Origin: Spirochaetes bacterium RBG_16_49_21
Lineage (GTDB): Bacteria > Spirochaetota > UBA4802 > UBA5550
DNA: 64,000 nucleotides
Direction of reading: 5' to 3'
Assembly: GCA_001829495.1 (NCBI GenBank)
Contig: MIBJ01000068.1
Span: 55,755-119,754 of the forward strand
Numbering within the stretch: position 1 is the stretch's first letter; the number at the start of each line of letters is the position of its first letter. A program made the position numbers and the translations under genes. Shown here piece after piece: positions 7,310 through 16,359 of the stretch. Below the pieces are notes generated by a model, which was not told the origin of the DNA, did no database searches, and saw only the letters and a program-made list of their open reading frames with translations.

Positions 7310-7774
7310 TTAAACCTTCGTCGACAGGAACATCTGCAGTCCCATCTGGCCAACCTGGTCCTGCATCTCTTCAATATCGTCGATATGGCCGTCTTCATCC
7401 TTGAGTATGGACTCCAGAATCTCCCGTGTCGCGAAATCCGCCACGTCCCCGCCAAGCTTTATGGCTTCATTATACGCCTTGATTGCGTCGCGCTCAGCCG
7501 TATGATCGTTTGCAAGCTGCTTCGGCACGTCGGCTCCGATATTGATCTTCCTGAGTTCGTTGACAACGGGCACCCCTTCCAGAAAGAGGATACGGCCGAT
7601 CAGCTTTTCCGCGTGCTTCATTTCGACGATTGCGCGTTTTTCAATATCCTCATGAAGCTTGTCATAGCCCCAGTTCGCGCACATCTCCGAGTGCACCATG
7701 TATTGATTGATCGCGGTCAGCTCGTCTGCGAGAAGCGAATTAAGGGCTTGTATGAGTTTATCGTTACCTTTCAT
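7310..7774 (-). CDS. bfr: Bacterioferritin
   Basis: 154-residue four-helix iron-storage protein. All di-iron ferroxidase ligands are in register: E18, E51, H54, E94, E127 and H130. The heme-ligand methionine M52 is present, so heme-bridged dimers are expected. The protein would form a 24-mer shell that oxidises Fe(II) and stores Fe(III), limiting Fenton chemistry. It is clustered with rubredoxin, ferredoxin and superoxide reductase. No clear Fur box was found upstream. Confidence 0.96.
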   Translation of the reverse strand: MKGNDKLIQALNSLLADELTAINQYMVHSEMCANWGYDKLHEDIEKRAIVEMKHAEKLIGRILFLEGVPVVNELRKINIGADVPKQLANDHTAERDAIKAYNEAIKLGGDVADFATREILESILKDEDGHIDDIEEMQDQVGQMGLQMFLSTKV

Positions 7775-7844
7775 TGAAAACCTCCATATGGCATAATAAA
7801 TTTGTTGAATGACTAATTATAATAATATATCCGGAAGCCTGCCG

Positions 7845-8282
7845 TCACAACGCGACGTCGGCCATCCAGTATCCGTGTATGTTGCAATTTTCCACCACCG
7901 TGATCTTGCCGCTCACGTTTTTAAGGTGAAAGCAGCCGGCAGGGTTCACGCTCAAGGGCGTAAACATAACGCGGGATATATATTTGTCGTTCTGATAGCA
8001 ATCGACAAACATGATATAGTGCTTTTCTTCCATAGGATGCATGGTTTTTCCAATCCGGACCAGGATATCAACGCAGGGAGTTTCCGGAATAAGGCCGCAC
8101 TGCTTGTTAACTATAATCAAAGGCACATGCTTTACCTCAGCCTCAGGGCTTTTTTCCCTCGATTCTTTAAAAATCGAATCTTTCTGAGCATATTTGTCTT
8201 TCGGAGAAAGACAAACGGGACACTTGTCCGGAATCGCATTGAACTCAAGGTGGCCGCATACCTGGCAGATGTAAATTTTCAT
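7845..8282 (-). CDS. Superoxide reductase with N-terminal zinc-ribbon/rubredoxin-like domain
   Basis: 145 residues. An N-terminal knuckle pair C6-x2-C9 and C21-x2-C24 resembles a zinc ribbon or rubredoxin-like site rather than desulforedoxin. The C-terminal neelaredoxin-like domain keeps the Fe(His)4Cys site: H52 (KHVP), H82 and H88 (MHPMEEKH), C133 and H136 (CNIHGYW). The usual EKHVP motif is VKHVP, so the distal glutamate is Val while the lysine is kept. It reduces superoxide to peroxide using rubredoxin electrons. GGAGG precedes the ATG. Confidence 0.88.
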   Translation of the reverse strand: MKIYICQVCGHLEFNAIPDKCPVCLSPKDKYAQKDSIFKESREKSPEAEVKHVPLIIVNKQCGLIPETPCVDILVRIGKTMHPMEEKHYIMFVDCYQNDKYISRVMFTPLSVNPAGCFHLKNVSGKITVVENCNIHGYWMADVAL

Positions 8283-8360
8283 GATGTTAACCTCCGATTC
8301 TAATTATATCTTACATCAGGCTAAATGGTTACGTATAAAAATGTCAAGATTAATAATAGA

Positions 8361-9020
8361 TCAGTCATCTTCGTCGCATGAAAATGAACCGGCCCTGGCC
8401 TTTTCTATCGCCTCCCTCCCCTCCCGGTACGCGAACCAGGCTATACCCAAACCTCCCATGATATCGATATAGTTGATCCGCAGCAATTCATACATTACGC
8501 TTGATGCAAGAAGAATTAGCGACAGATAAAAGCAGGTCTTGGTGCAGTAGGCGTCCGCTATAATAGGCTCTGATTGAAGCTTTCTGCCGACTTTCATTTT
8601 ATACGAGTACAAGGCCCACATGGTCATGATCGATACAGCCGATATGATCGCCCCCGGAACCGTTGTCGAGGGACGCACTTGATATATAACGTCCAGGGCG
8701 GAGCCGACCACGAGCCCGGCAACGAGGATAAAAAAGCTTATGCCGGTGACGTATAAGGCCTGGCGTTCGAACCTGTCCCGCTCATTCACCGGGCTTCGCT
8801 TCATCCTCCATACCATGTGCAGTATCCCGATGCCTGAAAGGACTTCCACAAAACTGTCAACGCCGAATCCAAAGAGGGCTATGGTCTCATCCTGGTATCC
8901 AAAAATGGTTGATACGATACCTTCAGCCGTGTTGTACACGATCGTGATTATACTCAGAATGAAGGCGATTTGAAGTAGTTTTGCCGTGTCCCTATCGCTT
9001 GCAAAAGGCTGGTTGTTCAT
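8361..9020 (-). CDS. Cation-diffusion-facilitator-like membrane protein
   Basis: 219 residues with about six hydrophobic helices. The start at 9020 is chosen for its AAGGAGG ribosome site; a longer frame has none. Helix 2 reads ALFGFGVDSFVEV, echoing the CDF metal site, and the end reads DIMGGLGIAWFAYREGREA, typical of CDF membrane domains. There is no cytoplasmic CDF C-terminal domain, so it is shorter than standard zinc exporters. It lies just downstream of mntP in the same direction. Metal specificity is unknown; divalent-ion export is inferred. Confidence 0.7.
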   Translation of the reverse strand: MNNQPFASDRDTAKLLQIAFILSIITIVYNTAEGIVSTIFGYQDETIALFGFGVDSFVEVLSGIGILHMVWRMKRSPVNERDRFERQALYVTGISFFILVAGLVVGSALDVIYQVRPSTTVPGAIISAVSIMTMWALYSYKMKVGRKLQSEPIIADAYCTKTCFYLSLILLASSVMYELLRINYIDIMGGLGIAWFAYREGREAIEKARAGSFSCDEDD

Positions 9021-9049
9021 TATTTCCTCCTTGAAAGGGTACGTCAGGA

Positions 9050-9619
9050 TCACCCCGATGTATGTTCCACCACGATTTTTATGCCGATGGCGATGAGCAT
9101 AACTCCACCGACGGCTTCAGCGCGTTTGCCCGCCAGGGAACCGACCCTGTTTCCGATGGCGATTCCGATTATTGAAAAGGACGCACAAACCACGCCGATA
9201 ACAGCGCTGGGGAGAAGAATAGGCCGGTTCAGGATCCCGAGGGACAGGCCTACCGCCAGGGCGTCTATGCTGGTTGCCACGGCGAAGAGCAACAGCGACC
9301 ATCCCCGCGTGGGATCATTCGGGCATGCATTTTGTTCATCTTTTTTGCGCGCACCTGCCTCCCGGATCATTTTGAGTCCGATGAAGACGAGAATGCCGAA
9401 TGCGATCCAATGATCATAAGACTCGATATAGCTCCCCAGGTAGATCCCGCCGAAGTAGCCGATGACGGGCATCATGAACTGAAACAGGCCGAAATGAAAA
9501 GCAAGGCGAAAGTAGTGCCGGAAGCCCGGATCGGGGATTATCATGCCGCATGAAATGCACACGGAAAAAGCGTCCATGGCCAGGGCTACGGCGATGATGA
9601 ATATTGAGATCATATCCAT
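9050..9619 (-). CDS. mntP: Manganese efflux pump MntP
   Basis: 189-residue, six-helix membrane protein with two family repeats: AVALAMDAFSVCISCG at the N-terminus and AVATSIDALAVGLSLG in the second half. Each carries the conserved Asp used for Mn(II) transport. The length matches MntP/YebN. It protects against excess manganese. It precedes the CDF-like gene by 30 nt, and the two may form one metal-export unit. No Mn riboswitch (yybP-ykoY type) was recognised upstream. Confidence 0.93.
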   Translation of the reverse strand: MDMISIFIIAVALAMDAFSVCISCGMIIPDPGFRHYFRLAFHFGLFQFMMPVIGYFGGIYLGSYIESYDHWIAFGILVFIGLKMIREAGARKKDEQNACPNDPTRGWSLLLFAVATSIDALAVGLSLGILNRPILLPSAVIGVVCASFSIIGIAIGNRVGSLAGKRAEAVGGVMLIAIGIKIVVEHTSG

Positions 9620-9838
9620 AGGTCTAGTGTAGTTATAAACTCAGATATTGTCCATTAAAATAAAACGCGGGATTATGCAGCAGATTGCTTCGTCGCAGCG
9701 CTCCTCGCAATGACAATTATTTTTACGGCTAATTAAAACACGAGAAAAAATATATATGGTGCCCGTGCGTATAAATCCTTGACAAAGTTATTCCAATATC
9801 TACGGGTATTTTAAATCTGAAGACACAGGAAATTCAAC

Positions 9839-10945
9839 ATGCCGGAGACTTCACCATTAAAATCGAAAGGCGCCGTCGTTCTCATTACCGGAGGCTCCGG
9901 GTTCCTGGGCGCAGCACTGGTGCGGGAGCTTCTCAAAGAAAGCCATGAATCCCCCATCAGGGCTAAGGATATCCGCCTATTCGACATCAGGCCGCCGGAT
10001 CATATTCATGACGGGCGGGTACAATACATTTCGGGCGACATCCGCTCGCTTGAGGCTCTGAAAAAGGCTTGCAGGGATGTTGATATAGTATTTCACGCAG
10101 GAGCGCTCATCGACTGGGGGCAGCGCCCGCGTACTCTCTTGTATGACGTGAACGTCAACGGCACGAACCGGGTGATTGCCGCGGCGAAGGCCTCAAGGGT
10201 CAAAGCGCTGGTCTATACGAGCACGATGGACGTCCTCTATGCGGGCCGGCCCATCATAAACGGCGATGAACGAGCCCCCTTGCCCAAAAGATACACGATG
10301 GCATATGCGGAGACAAAAGCGCTTGCGGAGTGGGCGGTGCTTGCGGCGAATGCTCCGGTTCATGATACCAGCGGGCAAAAGAAAACCGGGTCTCTGCGCA
10401 CCTGCGCGATCCGGCCCTGCGGCATGTTCGGCGAAGGCGACCCGTATCATGTAAGCTCGTTTTTACGAATGGCGCAGAAGGGGAGGCTTTCCTTCCGCAT
10501 CGGCAATGGAAAGGCTCTGTTCCAGCACGTTTATGTCGGCAATGTCGCGCATGCGCACCTGCTCGCCGCCAAATCCCTTCTTGAGCAGGGGGGAATCGCG
10601 GCGGGAAGGGTATATTTCATCACCGACTTTGAGGCGAAAAATTTCTTTGATTACCTGGAGCCGATAATCAGCGGCATAGGCTATTCGATGCCTCCAAAAG
10701 GGAGAAGCCTGCCGATGCCCCTCGTATACGCCATAGCATGGATAGTCGATTGGACGTCAAAAATATCCCGGCCCCTGTTTCGCTTTTATCCTCAACTGAA
10801 CCGGACAAGCGTGGCAATGGTCAGCAGGGACCTCACCTTCACCGGCGAAAGGGCGCGCGCCGAGCTCGGATACCGTCCCCTCTATACCGAAGAGGAGGCA
10901 ATCGCCCGGACTATTGAATACTTCAAATCCCACGGTCCGGTATGA
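9839..10945 (+). CDS. NAD(P)-dependent 3-beta-hydroxysteroid dehydrogenase/epimerase family protein
   Basis: 368-residue extended short-chain dehydrogenase. The Rossmann motif is TGGSGFLG (residues 17-24), the catalytic pair is Y-x3-K in YAETK, and TSTMDV supplies the upstream Ser/Thr. The layout resembles sterol-4-carboxylate 3-dehydrogenases and the OleD class, with a hydrophobic C-terminal stretch (LPMPLVYAIAWIVDW) that may contact membrane. It stands alone and is followed by a terminator. The substrate cannot be assigned; a lipid or isoprenoid hydroxyl group is a guess from the family. Confidence 0.82.
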   Translation: MPETSPLKSKGAVVLITGGSGFLGAALVRELLKESHESPIRAKDIRLFDIRPPDHIHDGRVQYISGDIRSLEALKKACRDVDIVFHAGALIDWGQRPRTLLYDVNVNGTNRVIAAAKASRVKALVYTSTMDVLYAGRPIINGDERAPLPKRYTMAYAETKALAEWAVLAANAPVHDTSGQKKTGSLRTCAIRPCGMFGEGDPYHVSSFLRMAQKGRLSFRIGNGKALFQHVYVGNVAHAHLLAAKSLLEQGGIAAGRVYFITDFEAKNFFDYLEPIISGIGYSMPPKGRSLPMPLVYAIAWIVDWTSKISRPLFRFYPQLNRTSVAMVSRDLTFTGERARAELGYRPLYTEEEAIARTIEYFKSHGPV

Positions 10946-10989
10946 AATTTTACTTGAAAAACCGAATTCAGGCTTAATAATGACTTGTC

Positions 10990-11010
10990 AAGGCGGGAGC
11001 ATCGCCTTTT
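10990..11010 (+). terminator. Rho-independent terminator
   Basis: Stem AAGGCG and CGCCTT with a 7-nt loop, followed directly by T residues, 45 nt after the dehydrogenase stop and before the bactofilin gene. Confidence 0.6.
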
Positions 11011-11097
11011 TATGCCGATACCGGCGGCTGATCATGGTGCTCATACCAAAAGCTCCCGATTGGAAAGGGGCTTTATGCGAGAGATTGCAAGAATACA

Positions 11098-11463
11098 ATG
11101 ACGCGAAACGGAAAATTAGCTGAAGATAATATCGTCAACAGCATTATCGGAGAAGGCTCGGATTTCAAGGGGGAATTCAAAATCAACGGCCTCCTGAGGA
11201 TCGACGGGAATTTCCAGGGCACGATCGAGACCGACGGCAAGGTCCTCATCGGCCAGAGCGGCAGCGCGGTCACGGACATCAAAGCGCGCCTTGTCGTCGT
11301 CGGCGGATCGGTCCGGGGGAACATCTTCGCCACCGAGCGGGTCATCTTTCTGTCAACAGGAGTCATAAAAGGAAACATCATCACGCCGAGCCTCATCATG
11401 GAGGAAGGCGTGAAATTTGAGGGCAACTGCACCATTAATAAAAAAATAGACGGGATACAATGA
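11098..11463 (+). CDS. Bactofilin (polymer-forming cytoskeletal protein)
   Basis: 121-residue beta-helical protein. Repeated segments of the type KINGLLRIDGNFQGTIET and VVGGSVRGNIFATERV form the bactofilin core (about residues 15-110), with short charged tails. Bactofilins assemble without nucleotide into filaments that scaffold cell-shape, stalk or cell-wall enzymes. It overlaps the yaaR start by 4 nt, so it begins the yaaR-holB-ricT-metG unit. A role in cell shape is family knowledge; the specific partner is unknown. Confidence 0.93.
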   Translation: MTRNGKLAEDNIVNSIIGEGSDFKGEFKINGLLRIDGNFQGTIETDGKVLIGQSGSAVTDIKARLVVVGGSVRGNIFATERVIFLSTGVIKGNIITPSLIMEEGVKFEGNCTINKKIDGIQ

Positions 11464-11906
11464 TCGAGATCACGAACACACGCTCAAAAAAAGACGAGCA
11501 GGAAAAAGTGACCAAAAAGGGAAAGCTCGCGTCGGTCAAGAGGGGAGGCAAAACCTTTTCTTCACACCTGTCCAAGATCATTGACCTTGAATTCCAGGGC
11601 AGTATTGAAGAGCTTCTGGAAGACCTGAAAGATCAGGAGAAGCGCTTTTTAGACCAGCAGACGGGCCATGAACTCGACCGGTACAAGGCTCTCCTGCATA
11701 CAATCATCAAGTCCATACTGGCCGAGGGACTGCGCGAAAAAACGCTGAAGCGCAAGAAAAAAAACTGGGGGGATTTCGTCGTTATCGAGAAGATCAACGC
11801 CAAGCTCCTGGAGATCACCGGCGCCATAACCAGGCAGAACAAGGCCTTCAATCTCCTGAAAACAATCGAGGAGATCCGGGGCCTCATCCTTGATTTGATA
11901 TACTGA
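11460..11906 (+). CDS. yaaR: YaaR family protein (DUF327)
   Basis: 148-residue, mostly helical charged protein. The blocks FSSHLSKIIDLEF, LLHTIIKSILAEGLREKTLK and NWGDFVVIEKINAKLLEIT match DUF327/YaaR. No biochemical function is established for the family. In Firmicutes yaaR lies immediately before holB, and the same order is kept here, which supports the call. It overlaps bactofilin by 4 nt and is separated from holB by 17 nt. A long hydrophilic N-terminus (residues 1-30) is likely disordered. Confidence 0.87.
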   Translation: MIEITNTRSKKDEQEKVTKKGKLASVKRGGKTFSSHLSKIIDLEFQGSIEELLEDLKDQEKRFLDQQTGHELDRYKALLHTIIKSILAEGLREKTLKRKKKNWGDFVVIEKINAKLLEITGAITRQNKAFNLLKTIEEIRGLILDLIY

Positions 11907-11923
11907 TTCGTCCCCGTACCCGC

Positions 11924-12922
11924 ATGAACACCACCGGCATAATCGGTCATAAACGACAGCTCGATACCTTAAGCCTGCTCTTATGGAATAATACCGTCCC
12001 GCACACCATGCTGTTCACGGGAATAGCCGGCATCGGGAAAAAGCTCGTCGCCCGGCGCTTTCTCGCCGCACTGTTCTGCCCCGGCCAGGAGCCTCCCTGC
12101 CTCCAATGCCCCGCGTGCATTCAGGCTGCGGGGAAAACCCTGCCGGACATGATAGAGCTTCACCCGGACGAGAAGGGAACCATTCCGATCGGCGGCGCCG
12201 ACCGGGTCGAAGAGGGGAGCGTGCGGTGGCTCATCGGCCGCCTCTCGAAAAAATCGATGTCCGGGAAATACGGCGTGCTCATCAATGGAGCCGAGGCAAT
12301 CTCCATACCCGGACAGAACGCGTTATTAAAAACCATCGAGGAGCCGCAGGCAGGCGCGCACATCATTATCATCGCCTCCAATAAATCGCTCGTCCTGCCC
12401 ACCATCCAATCCCGCTGCATGGTGCTGCCCTTCAATCCGCTCGGCAGCGACGAGATGAAACAGATACTGGCGAATGCGTCCGGGTCATCCGATCCGGAGC
12501 TCATAGCGGAGCTGTCGGGCGGCTCCATGGAGATAGCGATCATACTGTCGCAGGACGGCATGCTGGAAGTCATCGCCGGCATCTGCCGCGATATCACCCG
12601 GCATCTAAATGCGGGAGCCGTCCTCACTTTGGATTTCTCCGCATTACAAAAAAAAATCAACATGGACGTCCTCCTCTCCATTCTCCTCAACATTTACCGC
12701 AGCATCCTCGCTCCGGAAATCATGAGCGCGCCGCTTCATCCCTATCTGGCGGATCTGAGAATCCCCCAAATACAAAAGTTGAGGAAATTAATTAAAATTC
12801 TGCTTGCCCTCAAGAAAGGACTCGCAAATAATTTAAACATCCGAAATGCCCTGAAGGGATTGTTGTATTCCATTGAGCGGTTTGACGGATTCGGCCTGCC
12901 GAAGCTTGATTCTACCATATAA
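11924..12922 (+). CDS. holB: DNA polymerase III delta' subunit
   Basis: 332-residue AAA+ clamp-loader subunit. An imperfect P-loop GIAGIGKK (33-40) is followed by the four-cysteine zinc module C52, C59, C62, C65, then LLKTIEEPQAG and the SRC motif (IQSRC) that contacts ATP of the neighbouring subunit. Only the N-terminal two domains are well conserved, as usual. It works in the replisome clamp loader. The position between yaaR and ricT matches the conserved Firmicute arrangement. Confidence 0.92.
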   Translation: MNTTGIIGHKRQLDTLSLLLWNNTVPHTMLFTGIAGIGKKLVARRFLAALFCPGQEPPCLQCPACIQAAGKTLPDMIELHPDEKGTIPIGGADRVEEGSVRWLIGRLSKKSMSGKYGVLINGAEAISIPGQNALLKTIEEPQAGAHIIIIASNKSLVLPTIQSRCMVLPFNPLGSDEMKQILANASGSSDPELIAELSGGSMEIAIILSQDGMLEVIAGICRDITRHLNAGAVLTLDFSALQKKINMDVLLSILLNIYRSILAPEIMSAPLHPYLADLRIPQIQKLRKLIKILLALKKGLANNLNIRNALKGLLYSIERFDGFGLPKLDSTI

Positions 12923-12932
12923 GGTGATTGCG

Positions 12933-13805
12933 ATGGAAATATCAGCGGTGAAATTGCGGAACAGCTTTCAAATAAATTACGTGGCTACGAACAATCTGTT
13001 CGTCAAGCAGGGAGCGCTGTGCCTGGTCGAGACCGAGCACGGGGTTGATATCGGTTACGTGTTCAAGTGCAGAAGATTCCGGCATGATCCCGGCGTCGAG
13101 GTGAAGGGAAAGCTCCTCAGGATCACGTCGCCGGACGACCTGAAGCAGGTTCCGGAGATCGAGGCGATCGAAAAAAACGCCTTTGCTCAGTGCAATGAAA
13201 AGGCCGGGGCTAAAAAGCTCCAGATGAAACTCATCTCGGTAAAATGCCTCTTTGACCGGACCAAAATAATATTCTATTTCGTCGCGGAAAACCGGATAGA
13301 TTTTCGGGAGCTCGTACGCGAGCTCGCCTCGATTTTCAGGACCAGAATCGAGATGCGTCAGATCGGGGTGAGGGACGAGGCGCGGCTCGTGGGCGGATAC
13401 GGGCCGTGCGGCAAACAGCTCTGCTGCGTGCACCAGAAGGATGAATTCGAGCCCGTATCCATAAAGATGGCAAAGGAGCAGAGCCTCAATCTCAACTCCC
13501 TCAAGATATCGGGGATGTGCGGCCGCCTCCTCTGCTGCCTGGGCTATGAATACAAGCTGTACAAGGAGACAAATGACCGGATGCCCCGGCTGGGAGCTGA
13601 AATCCGGGCAGGGGATGCAACATACGTCATAACCGGGATCGACACCCTGAAGGAAACCATACAGATGCGGCACGAGGGCCGCACCGTGGAGGTGCTGAAT
13701 TCGGACGTTGAACTGGAGAGCGACGCCTATATCCTCAGGAAGGATATCGTCACTAAAATCGAGAACGCGGACGACGACCATGAAGAGGACGCGTATAAAC
13801 TGTAA
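12933..13805 (+). CDS. ricT: PSP1/RicT (YaaT) family protein
   Basis: 290 residues from the ATG at 12933, which has an AAGGTG ribosome site 10 nt after holB. The PSP1 domain carries the conserved cysteine set GPCGKQLCC (C159, C164, C165) and MCGRLLCC (C196, C201, C202). In Bacillus, RicT with RicA and RicF forms an FeS-containing complex that directs RNA processing. RicA/RicF partners are not visible here. The acidic C-terminus (NADDDHEEDAYKL) looks disordered. Confidence 0.9.
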   Translation: MEISAVKLRNSFQINYVATNNLFVKQGALCLVETEHGVDIGYVFKCRRFRHDPGVEVKGKLLRITSPDDLKQVPEIEAIEKNAFAQCNEKAGAKKLQMKLISVKCLFDRTKIIFYFVAENRIDFRELVRELASIFRTRIEMRQIGVRDEARLVGGYGPCGKQLCCVHQKDEFEPVSIKMAKEQSLNLNSLKISGMCGRLLCCLGYEYKLYKETNDRMPRLGAEIRAGDATYVITGIDTLKETIQMRHEGRTVEVLNSDVELESDAYILRKDIVTKIENADDDHEEDAYKL

Positions 13806-13897
13806 CCGGCACCGATCGAGACCGGTAAATATACCCCCCCACGGGAACGAAGTCAGCCCCCCCCCGGGGGGTTGGAGGGCTTTAAAAGGAAGATTTC

Positions 13898-15853
13898 ATG
13901 CAAGAGAGATTCTACGTCACTACGCCCATATACTACGTAAATGCCGAGCCGCACATCGGGCATGCCTATACCACGATCCTCGCCGATTTTATGAGCAGGT
14001 TTTACGCCATGCTGGGGTACGACTCCTATTTCCTCACCGGAACCGACGAGCATGGCGATAAGATTTACCAGGCCGCGAAGGCCCATAACACCACTCCCCA
14101 GAAATATGCGGACAGAATCAGCGGTATTTTCAGAAAGACCTGGACGGATATGGGAATCCGTTACGATGACTTCATTCGAACCTCGGAAAAACGACATATC
14201 GCCGTTGTACAGGAAATTCTCAAAAGGGTGTACGAGAACGGCGATATCTATTTCGGCAGCTACGGCGGCTTCTACTGCGTGGGATGCGAGCGGTTTTTGA
14301 CCGAGAAGGAAATGGTCAACGGCGCATGCCCGGATCACGGCATCACCCTCAATTATATAGAAGAAAAGAACTACTTCTTCAAGATGAGCAGATACCAGGA
14401 CTGGCTCATGGCCCATATCGGGAAAAATCCTGATTTCATCAGACCCGAGCGGTATCGGAACGAGGTCATGGCCCTGCTGAAGAGCGAGGTTCTGGAGGAC
14501 CTGTGCATCTCCCGGCCCAAGTCGCGGCTGCAGTGGGGGATCACCCTCCCCTTTGATGAAAACTACGTCACGTATGTCTGGTTCGACGCCCTCATAAACT
14601 ACGTGAGCGCCCTGGGCTATCCGGACGGGGAGAAATTTATCAAATACTGGCCCGTTGTGGAGCACATCATAGCCAAGGACATCGTGAAGCCGCACGGCAT
14701 TTTCTGGCCGACCATGCTTAAGGCGGCCGGCATCCAGCAGTACCGCCATCTGAACGTGCACGGCTATTGGAACATGCAGGAGGCGAAGATGTCCAAGAGC
14801 CTGGGTAACGTGGTGACTCCACAGGCTCTCATCGACCGGTACGGCAACGACCAGATCCGCTATTTTTTTTTACGCGAGATGAATTTCGGCAACGACGCCA
14901 AATTCAGCGAAGAGGTGATCGTCGACCGCATCAACTACGATCTTGCCAATGATTTGGGGAACCTGGTGAACCGGGTCTGCACCATGACGATCCGGTACTT
15001 CGACGGCCGCATCCCGGCGTTTCATCCGGAAGAGCCGGCCGGGCGAAACGATCTGGTGGACCGCTTCACTGCGTCCATGGAGGAATACCGGGCAGCCGTG
15101 AAAAATTTTCAGACGAGCACCGGCCTGGAAAAGCTGTGGGAATTCATCCGCCACCTGAATAAATACGTGGACGCGAACAAGCCCTGGCAGCTCGCCAAGG
15201 AAAACGGCTCCGCCCTCCTCTCATCCGTCATGAGGAATCTCCTGGAGGGGGTGCACGGGATTTCCGTGCTCCTGTCGCCGGTGCTCGTCCAGTCCAGCGC
15301 GACGGTCATCCGCGCCCTCAAGGCTCAGACAACAACGCGGGATATAGCGAGCCTTGGAACCTTCAACCTCCTCGCGGAGGGGGAAAAAATATCCGATCCG
15401 GGAATTCTCTTCCCCCGGCTGGAGCGGAGAGCCGGGGAAGCGGATACCCGGCAGAATGAAAAATCAGAAAAAACGGGAGGCGCACCCATGACACCAGATC
15501 AACCATCAAGCCAAAAGGGAGAAGGGCTCATCGATATTTCCGAATTTGGGCGGATCGATATCCGGGTGGCAAAGATTCTCACAGCAGCCAGGATCGAAGG
15601 CTCGGAAAAGCTCCTGGAGCTTACGGTCGATTCCGGCCTGGACGAGCGCACCATAGTCGCCGGCATAGCCCCGTGGTACGCTCCCGAGCAAATCGTCGGC
15701 AAAAATATCCTCCTCGTGGCCAATCTCAAGCCGGCCACGCTTTTCAAGAGAACGTCGCACGGGATGCTTCTGGCGGCTAAAGCCGCCGGCTCTGAGCGGC
15801 CTGTCCTGATCATGATCGACGATTCAATTCCGGCGGGGGCAAAGCTCGGCTAG
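13898..15853 (+). CDS. metG: Methionyl-tRNA synthetase
   Basis: 651-residue class I synthetase that charges tRNA-Met. The HIGH box is H19-I-G-H22, KMSKS is at 297-301, and the connective-peptide zinc knuckle starts with C127-x2-C130. The last about 105 residues (from about 546) form an EMAPII-like tRNA-binding domain (IDIRVAKILTAARIEGSEKL), joined by a Gly/Ser/Thr-rich linker. This is the long MetG form. It lies 92 nt after ricT and 3 nt before the phosphodiesterase gene. Confidence 0.97.
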   Translation: MQERFYVTTPIYYVNAEPHIGHAYTTILADFMSRFYAMLGYDSYFLTGTDEHGDKIYQAAKAHNTTPQKYADRISGIFRKTWTDMGIRYDDFIRTSEKRHIAVVQEILKRVYENGDIYFGSYGGFYCVGCERFLTEKEMVNGACPDHGITLNYIEEKNYFFKMSRYQDWLMAHIGKNPDFIRPERYRNEVMALLKSEVLEDLCISRPKSRLQWGITLPFDENYVTYVWFDALINYVSALGYPDGEKFIKYWPVVEHIIAKDIVKPHGIFWPTMLKAAGIQQYRHLNVHGYWNMQEAKMSKSLGNVVTPQALIDRYGNDQIRYFFLREMNFGNDAKFSEEVIVDRINYDLANDLGNLVNRVCTMTIRYFDGRIPAFHPEEPAGRNDLVDRFTASMEEYRAAVKNFQTSTGLEKLWEFIRHLNKYVDANKPWQLAKENGSALLSSVMRNLLEGVHGISVLLSPVLVQSSATVIRALKAQTTTRDIASLGTFNLLAEGEKISDPGILFPRLERRAGEADTRQNEKSEKTGGAPMTPDQPSSQKGEGLIDISEFGRIDIRVAKILTAARIEGSEKLLELTVDSGLDERTIVAGIAPWYAPEQIVGKNILLVANLKPATLFKRTSHGMLLAAKAAGSERPVLIMIDDSIPAGAKLG

Positions 15854-15856
15854 CGT

Positions 15857-16348
15857 ATGAAAATCGGCATTCTCTCCGACACTCACAACAATATCGAGGT
15901 GACAAAAAAAGCGATCGGCATTTTCATCGAAAACAAGGTCGATCTCATCGTTCATGCCGGGGACATCACCTCGCCCAGAATGCTTCGGCTGTTCAAGGGG
16001 CTCGAATGCAAATTCGTGCTGGGGAACGGGGACATCGATGTCGAGGACCTGAATGCCGAATCCCAAAAGCTCGGTTTCGGAAACATCGAAAATTCCTGCA
16101 TCTTCACGACCGGCGACAAGAAAATCATCGTATTCCACGGCTACGACGTCCCCCAGTTCCGCAGGGCTCTGGCGTCAGGCGAATTCAACTACGTCATCAA
16201 AGGCCATACCCATTTTTTCGAAAACTATGTGTCCAACAAAAGCCGGGTAATCAATCCCGGATCGCTCTACGGCACTGAAGAGTTTTCCGTGGCGATCCTC
16301 GATACGGAGAGCGGGAGGGTGCAACGAATAGTGATCGAACCCGAATGA
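15857..16348 (+). CDS. YfcE/MJ0936-family metallophosphodiesterase
   Basis: 163-residue calcineurin-like enzyme. The metal-site motifs are all present: SDTHNN (D-x-H), HAGD, GNGD (in place of GNCD), and GHTH near residue 118, with NPGS following. Relatives hydrolyse phosphodiesters with Mn or Ni ions; natural substrates are unclear. It starts 3 nt after metG and is probably co-transcribed with it. It converges on the minus-strand zinc-ribbon protein. Confidence 0.9.
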   Translation: MKIGILSDTHNNIEVTKKAIGIFIENKVDLIVHAGDITSPRMLRLFKGLECKFVLGNGDIDVEDLNAESQKLGFGNIENSCIFTTGDKKIIVFHGYDVPQFRRALASGEFNYVIKGHTHFFENYVSNKSRVINPGSLYGTEEFSVAILDTESGRVQRIVIEPE

Positions 16349-16359
16349 ATCCTGCCGGC

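Noticed and set aside
9672..9714. GATTGCTTCGTCGC...CTCGCAATGAC motif
   Set aside because: Looks like a fragment of a common dispersed repeat seen in many genomes; no complete element or gene effect is visible.
13838..13880. C-run/G-run hairpin before metG
   Set aside because: Homopolymer-rich and imperfect; could be a repeat fragment but gives no clear regulatory reading.
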